A stretch of 64,000 nt of DNA from Siphonodentalium dalli (taxonomy: Eukaryota; Mollusca; Scaphopoda; Gadilida; Siphonodentaliidae). Below the pieces are notes generated by a model. It worked only from the letters and a program-made list of their open reading frames with translations. It did no database searches and was not told the origin of the DNA. The stretch covers positions 63,766,609-63,830,608 of the forward strand of contig CP136066.1 in assembly GCA_032622095.1 (NCBI GenBank), in the 5' to 3' direction. Shown here one piece after another: positions 11,984-25,169 of this stretch (position 1 is the stretch's first letter; every line of letters starts with the position of its first letter). The translations under genes and the position numbers were made by a program.

Positions 11984-14900
11984 CAGAACAATTGGCTACA
12001 TGTATGTGGTTCAAGGCAGGACAGCTCGATGTGACCTGTAATATTCAGGCCTGATTGACATCAGAACAATTGGCTACATGTATGTGGTTCAAGGCAGGAC
12101 AGCTCAATGATCCATGTGATCTGTACTATTCAGGCCTGATTGACATCAGAACAATTGGCTACATGTATGTGGTTCAAGGCAGGACAGCTCGATGTGACCT
12201 GTAATATTCAGGCCTGATTGACATCAGAACAATTGGCTACATGTATGTGGTTCAAGGCAGGACAGCTCAATGATCCATGTGATCTGTAATATTCAGGCCT
12301 GATTTACATCAGAACAATTGGCTACATGTATGTGGTTCAAGGCAGGACAGCTCGATGTGACCTGTAATATTCAGGCCTGATTGACATCAGAACAATTGGC
12401 TACATGTATGTGGTTCAAGGCAGGACAGCTCGATGTGACCTGTAATATTCAGGCCTGATTGACATCAGAACAATTGGCTACATGTATGTGGTTCAAGGCA
12501 GGACAGCTCGATGTGACCTGTAATATTCAGGCCTGATTGACATCAGAACAATTGGCTACATGTATGTGGTTCAAGGCAGGACAGCTCGATGTGACATGTA
12601 ATATTCAGGCCTGATTGACATCAGAACAATTGGCTACATGTATGTGGTTCAAGGCAGGACAGCTCGATGTGACCTGTAATATTCAGGCCTGATTGACATC
12701 AGAACAATTGGCTACATGTATGTGGTTCAAGGCATGACAGCTCGATGTGACCTGTAATATTCAGGCCTGATTGACATCAGAACAATTGGCTACATGTATG
12801 TGGTTCAAGGCAGGACAGCTCGATGTGACCTGTAATATTCAGGCCTGATTGACATCAGAACAATTGGCTACATGTATGTGGTTCAAGGCAGGACAGCTCT
12901 ATGTGATCTGTAATATTCAGGCCTGTTTGACATCAGAACAATTGGCTACATGTATGTGGTTCAAGGCAGGACAGCTCGATGTGACCTGTAATATTCAGGC
13001 CTGATTGACATCAGAACAATTGGCTACATGTATGTGGTTCAAGGCAGGACAGCTCGATGTGACCTGTAATATTCAGGCCTGATTGACATCAGAACAATTG
13101 GCTACATGTATGTGGTTCAAGGCAGGACAGCTCGATGTGACCTGTAATATTCAGGCCTGATTGACATCAGAACAATTGGCTACATGTATGTGGTTCAAGG
13201 CAGGACAGCTCTATGTGACCTGTAATATTCAGGCCTGTTTGACATCAGAACAATTGGCTACATGTATGTGGTTCAAGGCAGGACAGCTCGATGTGACCTG
13301 TAATATTCAGGCCTGATTGACATCAGAACAATTGGCTACATGTATATGGTTCAAGGCAGGACAGCTCGATGTGACCTGTAATATTCAGGCCTTATTGACA
13401 TCAGAACAATTGGCTACATGTATATGGTTCAAGGCAGGACAGCTCGATGTGACCTGTAATATTCAGGCCTGATTGACATCAGAACAATTGGCTATATGTA
13501 TGTGGTTCAAGGCAGGACAGCTCGATGTGACCTGTAATATTCAGGCCTGATTGACATCAGAACAATTGGCTACATGTATGTGGTTCAAGGCAGGACAGCT
13601 CGATGTGACCTGTAATATTCAGGCCTGATTGACATCAGAACAATTGGCTACATGTATGTGGTTCAAGGCAGGACAGCTCGATGTGACCTGTAATATTCAG
13701 GCCTGATTGACATCAGAACAATTGGCTACATGTATGTGGTTCAAGGCAGGACAGCTCGATGTGACCTGTAATATTCAGGCCTGATTGACATCAGAACAAT
13801 TGGCTACATGTATGTGGTTCAAGGCAGGACAGCTCGATGTGACCTGTAATATTCAGGCCTGATTGACATCAGAACAATTGGCTACATGTATGTGGTTCAA
13901 GGCAGGACAGCTCGATGTGACCTGTAATATTCAGGCCTGATTGACATCAGAACAATTGGCTACATGTATGTGGTTCAAGGCAGGACAGCTCGATGTGACC
14001 TGTAATATTCAGGCCTGATTGACATCAGAACAATTGGCTACATGTATGTGGTTCAAGGCAGGACAGCTCGATGTGACCTGTAATATTCAGGCCTGATTGA
14101 CATCAGAACAATTGGCTACATGTATGTGGTTCAAGGCAGGACAGCTCGATGTGACCTGTAATATTCAGGCCTGATTGACATCAGAACAATTGGCTACATG
14201 TATGTGGTTCAAGGCAGGACAGCTCGATGTGACCTGTAATATTCAGGCCTGATTGACATCAGAACAATTGGCTACATGTATGTGGTTCAAGGCAGGACAG
14301 CTCGATGTGACCTGTAATATTCAGGCCTGATTGACATCAGAACAATTGGCTACATGTATGTGGTTCAAGGCAGGACAGCTCGATGTGACCTGTAATATTC
14401 AGGCCTGATTGACATCAGAACAATTGGCTACATGTATGTGGTTCAAGGCAGGACAGCTCGATGTGACCTGTAATATTCAGGCCTGATTGACATCAGAACA
14501 ATTGGCTACATGTATGTGGTTCAAGGCAGGACAGCTCGATGTGACCTGTAATATTCAGGCCTGATTGACATCAGAACAATTGGCTACATGTATGTGGTTC
14601 AAGGCAGGACAGCTCGATGTGACCTGTAATATTCAGGCCTGATTGACATCAGAACAATTGGCTACATGTATGTGGTTCAAGGCATGACAGCTCGATGTGA
14701 CCTGTAATATTCAGGCCTGATTGACATCAGAACAATTGGCTACATGTATGTGGTTCAAGGCAGGACAGCTCGATGTGACCTGTAATATTCAGGCCTGATT
14801 GACATCAGAACAATTGGCTACATGTATGTGGTTCAAGGCAGGACAGCTCTATGTGATCTGTAATATTCAGGCCTGATTGACATCAGAACAATTGGCTACA

Positions 14901-16565
14901 TGTATGTGGTTCAAGGCAGGACAGCTCGATGTGACCTGTAATATTCAGGCCTGATTGACATCAGAACAATTGGCTACATGTATGTGGTTCAAGGCAGGAC
15001 AGCTCGATGTGACCTGTAATATTCAGGCCTGATTGACATCAGAACAATTGGCTACATGTATGTGGTTCAAGGCAGGACAGCTCGATGTGACCTGTAATAT
15101 TCAGGCCTGATTGACATCAGAACAATTGGCTACATGTATGTGGTTCAAGGCAGGACAGCTCTATGTGACCTGTAATATTCAGGCCTGTTTGACATCAGAA
15201 CAATTGGCTACATGTATGTGGTTCAAGGCAGGACAGCTCGATGTGACCTGTAATATTCAGGCCTGATTGACATCAGAACAATTGGCTACATGTATATGGT
15301 TCAAGGCAGGACAGCTCGATGTGACCTGTAATATTCAGGCCTGATTGACATCAGAACAATTGGCTACATGTATGTGGTTCAAGGCAGGACAGCTCGATGT
15401 GACCTGTAATATTCAGGCCTGATTGACATCAGAACAATTGGCTACATGTATGTGGTTCAAGGCAGGACAGCTCGATGTGACCTGTAATATTCAGGCCTGA
15501 TTGACATCAGAACAATTGGCTACATGTATGTGGTTCAAGGCAGGACAGCTCGATGTGACCTGTAATATTCAGGCCTGATTGACATCAGAACAATTGGCTA
15601 CATGTATGTGGTTCAAGGCAGGACAGCTCGATGTGACCTGTAATATTCAGGCCTGATTGACATCAGAACAATTGGCTACATGTATGTGGTTCAAGGCAGG
15701 ACAGCTCGATGTGACCTGTAATATTCAGGCCTGATTGACATCAGAACAATTGGCTACATGTATGTGGTTCAAGGCAGGACAGCTCGATGTGACCTGTAAT
15801 ATTCAGGCCTGATTGACATCAGAACAATTGGCTACATGTATGTGGTTCAAGGCAGGACAGCTCGATGTGACCTGTAATATTCAGGCCTGATTGACATCAG
15901 AACAATTGGCTACATGTATGTGGTTCAAGGCAGGACAGCTTGATGTGACCTGTAATATTCAGGCCTGATTGACATCAGAACAATTGGCTACATGTATGTG
16001 GTTCAAGGCAGGACAGCTCGATGTGACCTGTAATATTCAGGCCTGATTGACATCAGAACAATTGGCTACATGTATGTGGTTCAAGGCAGGACAGCTCGAT
16101 GTGACCTGTAATATTCAGGCCTGATTGACATCAGAACAATTGGCTACATGTATGTGGTTCAAGGCAGGACAGCTCGATGTGACCTGTAATATTCAGGCCT
16201 GATTGACATCAGAACAATTGGCTACATGTATGTGGTTCAAGGCAGGACAGCTCGATGTGACCTGTAATATTCAGGCCTGATTGACATCAGAACAATTGGC
16301 TACATGTATGTGGTTCAAGGCAGGACAGCTCGATGTGACCTGTAATATTCAGGCCTGATTGACATCAGAACAATTGGCTACATGTATGTGGTTCAAGGCA
16401 GGACAGCTCGATGTGACCTGTAATATTCAGGCCTGATTGACATCAGAACAATTGGCTACATGTATGTGGTTCAAGGCAGGACAGCTCGATGTGACCTGTA
16501 ATATTCAGGCCTGATTGACATCAGAACAATTGGCTACATGTATGTGGTTCAAGACAGGACAGCTC
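11971..16565. repeat. LINE-derived satellite, 78-bp unit, about 58 copies
   Basis: The unit reads CCTGATTGACATCAGAACAA...TTCAAGGCAGGACAGCTCGA...ACCTGTAATATTCAGG. Copies are nearly identical and spaced exactly 78 bp. A few at the left edge are 85 bp (CTCAATGATCCATGTGATCTG in place of CTCGATGTGACCTG) and alternate with 78-bp units. On the minus strand the unit encodes the same RPEYYRSH..LSCPALNHIH segment as the LINE fragment next to it. It lies in intron 2 of the BTB gene. Confidence 0.95.
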
Positions 16566-17470
16566 AAGACCTCTAAATGAGTAAGGCCAAAACAAAAAAC
16601 TCCTCTGTTTCCGGTAACATTGGGATAATTTTCCAGACAGGCAGGAAGGGATTTTTCCTTTTTTTTTTAAACCTTTCAGCCATAAGCGATATGATAGTTC
16701 AGTCACGGCCCCATGGAATATGGTAGTTCAGTGTGTTTTGAAATTGAGCCAAGCATTGGATAAAAACATGCTGTCCCTTGAATTCATTTTCTCTGCAGTA
16801 AGATCTCTTTCAACGCTGAGCTTAATAACTGACTTATTTTTGCTTTTTGGATTGGGAAAAAAGATAAATATTCACATTGACACTCTAACATGTAAAGAGG
16901 TTTTTTTTTGGCCTAATCACTGTTTGCAGTCCTTCAATTTTGAAAAATGCAGATGCAGTTTATTTTGGATCCAGGTGCATAATTGTGGTTTGGTGCATCC
17001 CATTGGGGGAAATAACCAATGCATGTACACATAAACATGTTTATTACATGCTTGTTCCTAGAATTGTTATTACTGTTCCATACTTTACAAATCCGTATGG
17101 AAGATACATGTACATGTACGTTCGATATGCAGTGCCATACTCAGAACTATAAAATAAAAGCATCATCACACATGACAAAACAAGCCCTGTATTTGTGAAA
17201 GGATAGAACTTGAGTCTATGCCACTTGTTCTATCCTTACTCAATAGCACTCGTGCTATATCAACAAATCCATTGATACACTCATGTCGTTCTCTGTGTAT
17301 ATAATATACTCAAATAACATTGCTTTGTGCTATTTTAGTATTTAATAAAGCTTCTAACAAAATAAAAGTGTTCCCTGTTGGTTAGTTCACCAAAAAGTTC
17401 CTTTCAGGGATTGTTTTGCGCAGCACTAACTCCCAATCATATTGTCACTGTTAAGTCATTTTGGCAAACA
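16566..17470. other. Between two satellites; no gene seen
   Basis: AT-rich intron sequence. Short open frames (for example 16720-17034) have no domain. ATAGAACTTGAGTC and its neighbourhood carry no recognised signal. Confidence 0.4.
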
Positions 17471-19032
17471 CGGAATGCTCTTTATTTCTAACGATACATT
17501 GTATCAGGAATAGATTAACACGGAACGCTCTTTATTTCTAACGATACATTGTATCAGGAATAGATTAACACGGAACGCTCTTTATTTCTAACGATACATT
17601 GTATCAGGAATAGATTAACACGGAACGCTCTTTATTTCTAACGATACATTGTATCAGGAATAGATTAACACGGAACGCTCTTTATTTCTAACGATACATT
17701 GTATCAGGTATAGATTAACACGGAACGCTCTTTATTTCTAACGATACATTGTATCAGGAATAGATTAACACGGAACGCTCTTTATTTCTAACGATACATT
17801 GTATCAGGAATAGATTAACACGGAACGCTCTTTATTTCTAACGATACATTGTATCAGGAATAGATTAACACGGAACGCTCTTTATTTCTAACGATACATT
17901 GTATCAGGAATAGATTAACACGGAACGCTCTTTATTTCTAACGATACTTTGTATCAGGAATAGACTAACACGGAACGCTCTTTATTTCTAACGATACATT
18001 GTATCAGGAATAGATTAACACGGAACGCTCTTTATTTCTAACGATACAGTGTATCAGGAATAGATTAACACCGAACGCTCTTTATTTCTAACGATACATT
18101 GTATCAGGAATAGATTAACACGGAACGCTCTTTATTTCTAACGATACATTGTATCAGGAATAGACTAACACGGAACGCTCTTTATTTCTAACGACACATT
18201 GTATCAGGAATAGATTAACACGGAACGCTCTTTATTTCTAACGATACATTGTATCAGGAATAGACTAACACGGAACGCTCTTTATTTCTAACGATACATT
18301 GTATCAGCAATAGACTAACACGGAACGCTCTTTATTTCTAACGATACATTGTATCAGGAATAGACTAACACGGAACGCTCTTTATTTCTAACGATACATT
18401 GTATCAGGAATAGACTAACACGGAACGCTCTTTATTTCTAACGATACATTGTATCAGGAATAGACTAACACGGAACGCTCTTTATTTCTAACGATACATT
18501 GTATCAGGAATAGACTAACACGGAACGCTCTTTATTTCTAACGATACATTGTATCAGGAATAGATTAACACGGAACGCTCTTTATTTCTAACGATACATT
18601 GTATCAGGAATAGATTAACACGGAATGCTCTTTATTTCTAACGATACATTGTATCAGGAATAGACTAACACGGAACGCTCTTTATTTCTAACGATACATT
18701 GTATCAGGAATAGACTAACACGGAACGCTCTTTATTTCTAACGATACATTGTATCAGGAATAGATTAACACGGAACGCTCTTTATTTCTAACGATACATT
18801 GTATCAGGAATAGATTAACACGGAACGCTCTTTATTTCTAACGATACATTGTATCAGGAATAGACTAACATGGAACGCTCTTTATTTCTAACGATACATT
18901 GTATCAGGAATAGATTAACACGGAACACTCTTTATTTCTAACGATACATTGTATCAGGAATAGATTAACATGGAACGCTCTTTATTTCTAACGATACATT
19001 GTATCAGGAATAGATTAACACGGAACGCTCTT
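17471..19032. repeat. Satellite of 50-bp units, 31 copies
   Basis: Unit CGGAACGCTCTTTATTTCTA followed by ACGATACATTGTATCAGGAA and TAGATTAACA, exactly 50 bp, 31 full copies plus a partial, with T/C variants at one position of TAGAYTAACA. It contains the near-palindrome GATACATTGTATC and the motif GAACGCTCTTTATT that also occurs in the THAP/TTAA elements at 49.7 and 60.6 kb. Confidence 0.95.
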
Positions 19033-19281
19033 CTCTGTTATATGCCGTGCATGTGGCTGTTTTTTGTTTGTGTTCCAATTTCCCAAACATTATGTTCAAA
19101 GTTGTATTTTTTATGACTTCAATGCTCTTGCGGGAAAAAACAAATTCAAAAGCAAATATCATTAAGTGTATTGTGGAGCACAAACCGCCAAGTGGGTTTA
19201 ATAAAGTTCACATATAAACTATTCAGATTGTATAATGTAACCAACCCAACTAGAAGTAATGGAAATGTAATGCATTACTAT

Positions 19282-19466
19282 TTAACCCTTTACCCAACAG
19301 AACGGCCCTGTGCCAATGCATTCTCTTATATATGCGAGTCGACCATAGGTCGCCTCGCATATATAAAAGAATGCATTGGCTTAACACATATTAAAAATGA
19401 AATTGTCAAAGAATGTAGAAAAATATTATAAAAATTGTTAAAAAGATTTTTTTTAGGCCAATGCAG
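19282..19466. mobile_element. Truncated TTAA MITE, type i, with hairpin module
   Basis: TTAACCCTTTACCCAAC end, then the palindrome TGCCAATGCATTCTCTTATA...CATTGGC (about 75 bp), a T-rich spacer and the first bases of a second module before truncation. Fuller copies lie at 38.5 and 59.0 kb. Confidence 0.75.
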
Positions 19467-19585
19467 GCCCACAAGCGCAATTATGCTCCTCAAAATCGAA
19501 GGACTGTGTTTGCATGTCAGTTAGTCATTTAAAAAAAAAATGTTAAGCTTGAAAGTTTTACTTATTTTTTCACTCTTCTCTTTAG

Positions 19586-19949
19586 GTCCAACCAACTCAA
19601 ATATTACAATCGGCAAAACATAAAAGCTGAGCCTGAGGCTGAAGATGAGGAGGAGGATGAAGATATTGTTTTCACTGGTAGCAGTGGCATGACATTTATG
19701 GCCGCTAACGCGGACCTATCTGATGCACAAATGGCTTTATTACAACAAGGGGATGCTCAGCTGGCTGACTTTCAGTTTGATTCTGTAAATCATGAATCTG
19801 TGAATCCGCAGCAGTTCTCACAGTCATCACCATGGAAACATTCTCCTCAGATTCGGCATCATGGACCGAAATCAAGTCAGACGCAGCAGTCTCCCGATGT
19901 GGGTGCCCAAGCCGATAGTGACAACAGCTTCAATCAGTCCAACTCTGAA
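19586..19949 (+). CDS. BTB-zinc-finger gene, exon 3 (acidic and Gln-rich linker)
   Basis: Begins after the pyrimidine-rich acceptor CACTCTTCTCTTTAG; its first base completes the Leu codon left open by exon 2, and the frame then stays open for 121 codons to donor GAA|GTAAGT. The phase match across a 10.7-kb intron is the main support. The sequence holds NIKAEPEAEDEEEDED, a psi-K-x-E sumoylation site followed by an acidic run (Lys about 311), then a Gln/Ser-rich stretch. No folded domain is seen. The exon ends in phase 0, the same phase in which all three zinc-finger exons begin, so it serves as the shared splice donor. Reading past the donor meets a stop near 19980 inside a MITE, so an intron-retained short form without fingers is possible. 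Confidence 0.82.
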
Positions 19950-19974
19950 GTAAGTATTTTATCTCCTGGTCAGG

Positions 19975-20164
19975 TACAGTAATGCCCTAAATAATCGACT
20001 CCTTAACCACAGCAGAATTATGGGTAATTTTTCAGGATTTAGTTGGAAATAGCTCAGTGAGAGCTTTCCGATGAATGGCAACAAGCCATATTTCCAACTA
20101 AATCCTGAAAAATGACCCATAATTCTGCTGTGGTTAAGGAGTCAATTATTTAGGGCATTACTAT
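19975..20164. mobile_element. Family A palindromic MITE, 25 nt after the exon 3 donor
   Basis: TACAGTAATGCCCTAAATAA at the left, GGGCATTACTATA at the right, arms CCTTAACCACAGCAGAATTA and complement; one arm is shortened. It begins 25 nt downstream of the shared splice donor. Confidence 0.88.
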
Positions 20165-21666
20165 ATCAGTCCAAAATCTCAACATCTTCAAAATTCATGT
20201 GATCTTCCAACCTCAAATTAAACCTACCAGGTAGAAATTAACCCTTCCTATACTAAATGGGTTCTCCCATTCAGTTATAAAAGTATACATTGGAATGGTC
20301 TATTATTCATTTGGAGGGATGTTATGGATATATTAACAGATGACATCCAGACGAAATGATAATACAACTGTAGAAGAATTCATATTCATTGCTTGGAAAT
20401 GTTTAGATAATATGTTCAATCGTTTGTTGATCTTATTATCTTAATATATCCGAAGGGACCTACTCGTCAATGAGTGTTTAGTATAGAAAGTGATAAAGAT
20501 GTAATCAGGGTTCCCAACTAATTTTTACGAAACCTATTTTACTTTTATTTAATAGATTCTAGTGTATAAAATAACATGTTTGGAAGAAGAAGTGCTGCAT
20601 GAAAGACTCTATTTTGTTTGATATTGATTTTTTTTTTGCATTTATTTCATATTTTTTTGATGTTTTATAAGGACAACAAAAATTATTTTGTGAATTTTTA
20701 TATGCCCTTTTGATAAAAAGGTCATATTTTGTAATCAGTCTGTCCATCCGTCTGTCTAGCCATCTGTCCATTAACATTTGTGGTTTATGATCAATAACTC
20801 CAGTTTGGATTATTTTATCTAAACCAAAGTTGGTATGTGTATTTTTCAACTAAAAATACAGGTCAAGTTCGAATATTGGTTCTGTGCAATTATTTTTACA
20901 TGAGTTATGACCCTTTTTCGAATTAGAATTTGACCGATTTCATAACATTTCGGTTTCCGACTGATAACTCCAGTTTGGGTTATTTTATCTGAACCAAAGC
21001 TGGTATGTGTATTTCCCAGCTAAAACTACAGACCATGTTCGAATATAGGTTTTGTCTAATTATTTTCACATGAGTTACCTCCATTTTTCGATTAGAATTT
21101 GACTGCATTTTGGCATTGAAATTATCGTAGAGGTATATCAGATATTCTTTTGCAAGCTCAAATTATAATTTTATTTTGTGGTAGTACAATTTGAAATTGC
21201 TGAAGGGTGTATTTTGCCACGCCCTAGTGATGCTCTTGTTCAATAATAAAATATTCTTTTCTATTTATTGGTCCAGTTTACATGTCATATTTTGTTTTCA
21301 AAATTTGTTCAACAGAACAAAGCAGAAAACGATTAAAATTAGAATTGTTTATGTTGTTGAAACTGAAGATTTGGAACCCTGAATGCATCTTTAATTAATT
21401 TTGTAATATGTGGGTCAAAATAGGTTGATAAATGCATGAAAATACAGAATTTATATTCACTGAAAAGAATCACTGAAGCAATGAAATTATTAGCTGTTAT
21501 CAACTTTCCACATAAATATTTACAACATCAGTGAAATGGTAACAACAATCACTCTTTATTAATACATACTGTAGAAAATGGACCTTTTTGAAAAAAAATG
21601 GTTGTATTATCACAATTTTGTAATAAGTCCATCCGTCTCTATGTCTAGCTGTCCATCCATTAACAT
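20165..21666. other. Intron 3, dispersed repeat with an internal duplication
   Basis: About 20695-21250 is a dispersed repeat that starts with a GTCTGTCCATCCGTCTGTC run and ends GCCACGCCCTAGTGATGCTC. Within it the segment GATAACTCCAGTTTGG...AGAATTTGAC occurs twice (about 20790-20935 and 20960-21110). The same ending occurs at 7345-7375. No gene seen. Confidence 0.6.
20241..20350. repeat. Dispersed TTAACCCTT repeat fragment
   Basis: ATTAACCCTTCCTATACTAA ... CTCCCATTCAGTTATAAAAG ... matches 33936-34030. The TTAACCC start is piggyBac-like, but no right end is seen. Confidence 0.6.
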
Positions 21667-21742
21667 TCAGATTGGATTACTTGATTTGTGTTTATAAATA
21701 TAATCTATTATATATTTTGGAAGATCTGTGTGTTTGTGTGTG

Positions 21743-21773
<31 letters not shown>

Positions 21774-22593
21774 TCGTGATGGACTCGAACACGGCTGGAC
21801 CGATTTCGACCAAACTTGGTACGGACACGTAATTCGACCCGGGAACGAACATGGGCATATTGATTTTCAGATCCGATGTCAACTTTTCACGTGCCGAGGT
21901 CAAATCTGTTTTTACGCTGTGTTACGGGACTTTCATTTGAGTTCGGTGCTTACAAATCGATTCGAAACAGCGCGAATAATAAAATGCCAGTCATAATAAT
22001 GACACTGTGAGAATCTTTCGTGTTTCCTCTTTCCAACGATATATAATGCGTATGTATCCGTTTTAGTTATCTGCCTCAATTATCAAGAAGAAGTGGTACT
22101 ATCTTCCATCAGGATAAAAACAATGTGTAACTTCTATGACGTCGTTAGAGGTCATAACGTTAGATCACGTTAATGCTTAACCGGCCGATGCATTTGACTG
22201 TTTCAGACGATATCTCGGGCACCGATGGTAATTTATCTTTACGTTGAAACTTGATAATTAATGAGCGTGTGTATATGAGGCGCGTTTATATACTTGAGTG
22301 GAAATCAAATCGGGTTAAACTGGCGGATTTTTACTGACGAAATTTAATGCATAGGGTATCTCGGTATCCGCTGGGCCAATTTCCCGGTATCCGCTGGGCC
22401 GATTTCCACCATTTTTGGGGTGTTGGTGTTTGACCCCACCTGACCTTGACCTTCCAAATGGTCAATTCAAGGTCAAAGCCCGGACGAAGTCAGGTCACCT
22501 TCTAGTATATATATATATATATAAAAAAACGTAATATTACCGAAAATTTCCAAAAATACTAGAAATTCAGTAAAGGATAATGTTCGAAGCAGA
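21667..22593. other. Dispersed repeat with GT microsatellite; no gene seen
   Basis: A GT run lies at 21728-21772, followed by a GC-richer dispersed repeat with GGACCGATTTCGACCAAAC, a related phrase near 22370-22415 (GTATCCGCTGGGCC twice) and a TA run near 22507. Confidence 0.55.
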
Positions 22594-22652
22594 GGGAATT
22601 CGGTAAAAGAATAGACGAGGGCTTGCCCGAGTCTATTCTTTACCGAATTCCC
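22594..22652. repeat. Palindrome, about 27-bp arms
   Basis: GGGAATTCGGTAAAAGAATA pairs with TATTCTTTACCGAATTCCC around a GGGCTTGCCC centre. Confidence 0.8.
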
Positions 22653-25165
22653 GACGCTGAGAATATTATCTGACTTAAAACCCACTCATTGAATTGTTGT
22701 TGGAGCCACAGTTACTATCAATTGTGTCAAACATTATCTCTCTCTCTGCCTTGATTACCTGAGTACACGCCCACAGTTCAGCACGGACAGTTTGTGATGT
22801 CCGTGTTGTCCACGATGAAAAGCAACACATTTCAATTATTATTTAATTCGAATTGGGACTCGCCAGTTGAGGGACGTTTCTTCCGAAGTTTGTCGTTGCG
22901 CTATGGATTCGGACAGTGTATGTGAGCAATATATTACTATATTTCTTTCTTGATATAAAGTTGCCCCATCTAATTCGACATCAAATACGTTAACATTCCA
23001 TAATAATTTATCGGGCAATAAAACATGAAAAATAATGGTAATGATGTAAAAACGCTCTTTATTAAATGTGATTTTTCCAATATTCTGGCGCCAAACAACA
23101 CGATACCTGGTAAAACTGTCTTATTATTAATAAGTCGAAAGCACACAAGAATCTTGCATAAATGGGTTTACTGATTATTTCTCATTGTTGTCTTGTGTAG
23201 AATACGCATGAATAGAAGTATTATAGTGTTCAATCGTATGGGGTATTTTGAATTTTCAATTATTATCAGAAGGAAACCTACATGATGTACTTGCTTGAAT
23301 TTTAAGTATCATCCTATGGTTTATACACATGGGCGTGACCAGACGTGACTCAGAACAACATGACAATTTAGTTTCGCACACCCACCCCCTTCATGATGTT
23401 TCAAAAGGTATCATAACATTTCCTGTTATTGGACAATTCTTACATGACATGGGCCACCCCCGTTGTTAGCGATTTCCCATCGTATTTGCATGATTTCCAA
23501 ATATTCACTCACCACGATGACCTTACATGTACCTTTAAGTGTCGCCCACAGAAGTTAGCAAATGGTTAGTGCGCAAATGTATGACATGTATTATCTTTTC
23601 TTCGAAACGGCATACAATCGCGTAAATAGTGACTATATATATCGTTCCAATATATAATTGATTAGTCATCAGCGACGTGGCTAGAGGGCTCCTGTGATTT
23701 CCCGGCTGCATCCCGCCCCTTTTAACAAGACCGAGCTCGCAATGTCGTGTAATTTCATTTGCTTCCCACCCCGTGGTTTGGAATTTTCTAACTGTACCAA
23801 TTGTGGGGAGGAATCATGAAACAATTTGAGCCCGAAACCTGTAAAATCCTAGCATCTATAAAAAAAAGTCTAACTCCATGAAAACTCATGCCTCGATTAT
23901 TTTTTTAAAAATTCAGTTAATAATGGAATGTGGTATGCTAGCATTAACCATGGGGTTTTCGCAGTGAGTAAATGTGCACACAATTTTTTTTTCAAACACC
24001 AAAACCTCGTTTTAACTGGATCGCTGATGTTCAACAACGACACTTTCAATGCATTTTGCATACTTATGTGAACAGTATTGTAACATTGACAGTCATTTTA
24101 TCGCCAAATATTGCTTGAATCTCGGTTCTGTTGACCATTTACCCCTTGAGATTGTATCGATTGTAAAACGACTCGTGATTCAAGAAAAGTAAAAAAAATA
24201 AATCCATGTCTTATCGACAATCAACACAAGAACGAAACCAATCCATTGTTCAACATTTTCTCTTGGTGATAATGATTTTACAGACCAATGCGAACGCCAT
24301 ACGTACCTATAATGTTCTCCCTAAAATGTTCAAGTTCGGCACACGTGCTAGATCATGCCATGAATCTTTACTCTGGCTATATACCCCTGTATATATCATT
24401 TTCCATATGTTCAAACCCTGGGAACCATTTCTATTATCTTCTGATGGGGTTGAAGATTGAACAAACCACGCAGGGAATATATTTCTGTGTTAATACTTGT
24501 TCCTTGAATATAAATTCCCAGCTCGATGTTGCAAGATTTGTGTAGCTTTGTGAGCCAACATCAATGAAATTCCAAGCGACGCATAGTACAATCGATTAAT
24601 TCAAGTCCCCCAAACCATGCAAACTCGAGTTAGGACCTTTACCTGCTATAAAATACAATGCTATTACGGAACAGTTATAACCGAGCATTATATGTTAACT
24701 GCATTTTTTTTCAATGTTATAAAACTTCCCTGTCAGAGCAACAGAAAGTTACCATGTTTTGAACTAGTGGAGTATGATATCTTGGCGAAGCCAGAGTAGA
24801 TATGCATGACATGTCTATACACATGGATATACGCTATTCTGTTTCAATTTGATAATGGAAATGTTATATTTTTTCTATGCTTCACCATTGTATTAAAAAT
24901 AACCATGTGAGCACTTTCTCGTTCAATAAGTAACGTATAGTTAAAATCTGTGTTAAACGGTTTTGTGTTTATTTGACCGACTTAGGGACGTATTTAGATG
25001 TTATTTATATGCGTTTTAGCCTGTCTGCGGACTTTTCTAAATAGTTAGTCCAAATAGCTGTTGGTGTTTTTGTATCAAAGTTTGAAGAATTTTATTTTAT
25101 TTTTTGGCTTGGCAATATAAAATCAAAATCGCTAAATATTTGTGAGTTTTAATTAGCTCAGCAAA
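22653..25165. other. Intron 3, no gene seen
   Basis: AT-rich. One AAACGCTCTTTATT motif lies near 23050. The block 24350-24500 is a dispersed repeat (GATCATGCCATGAATCT) also found at 4525-4590 and 63898-64000. Open frames at 24206-24545 overlap it and have no domain. Confidence 0.45.
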
Positions 25166-25169
25166 TTAA

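Noticed and set aside
11971-19032. CRISPR-like arrays
   Set aside because: The repeats are head-to-tail without unique spacers and the window is eukaryotic; these are satellites.
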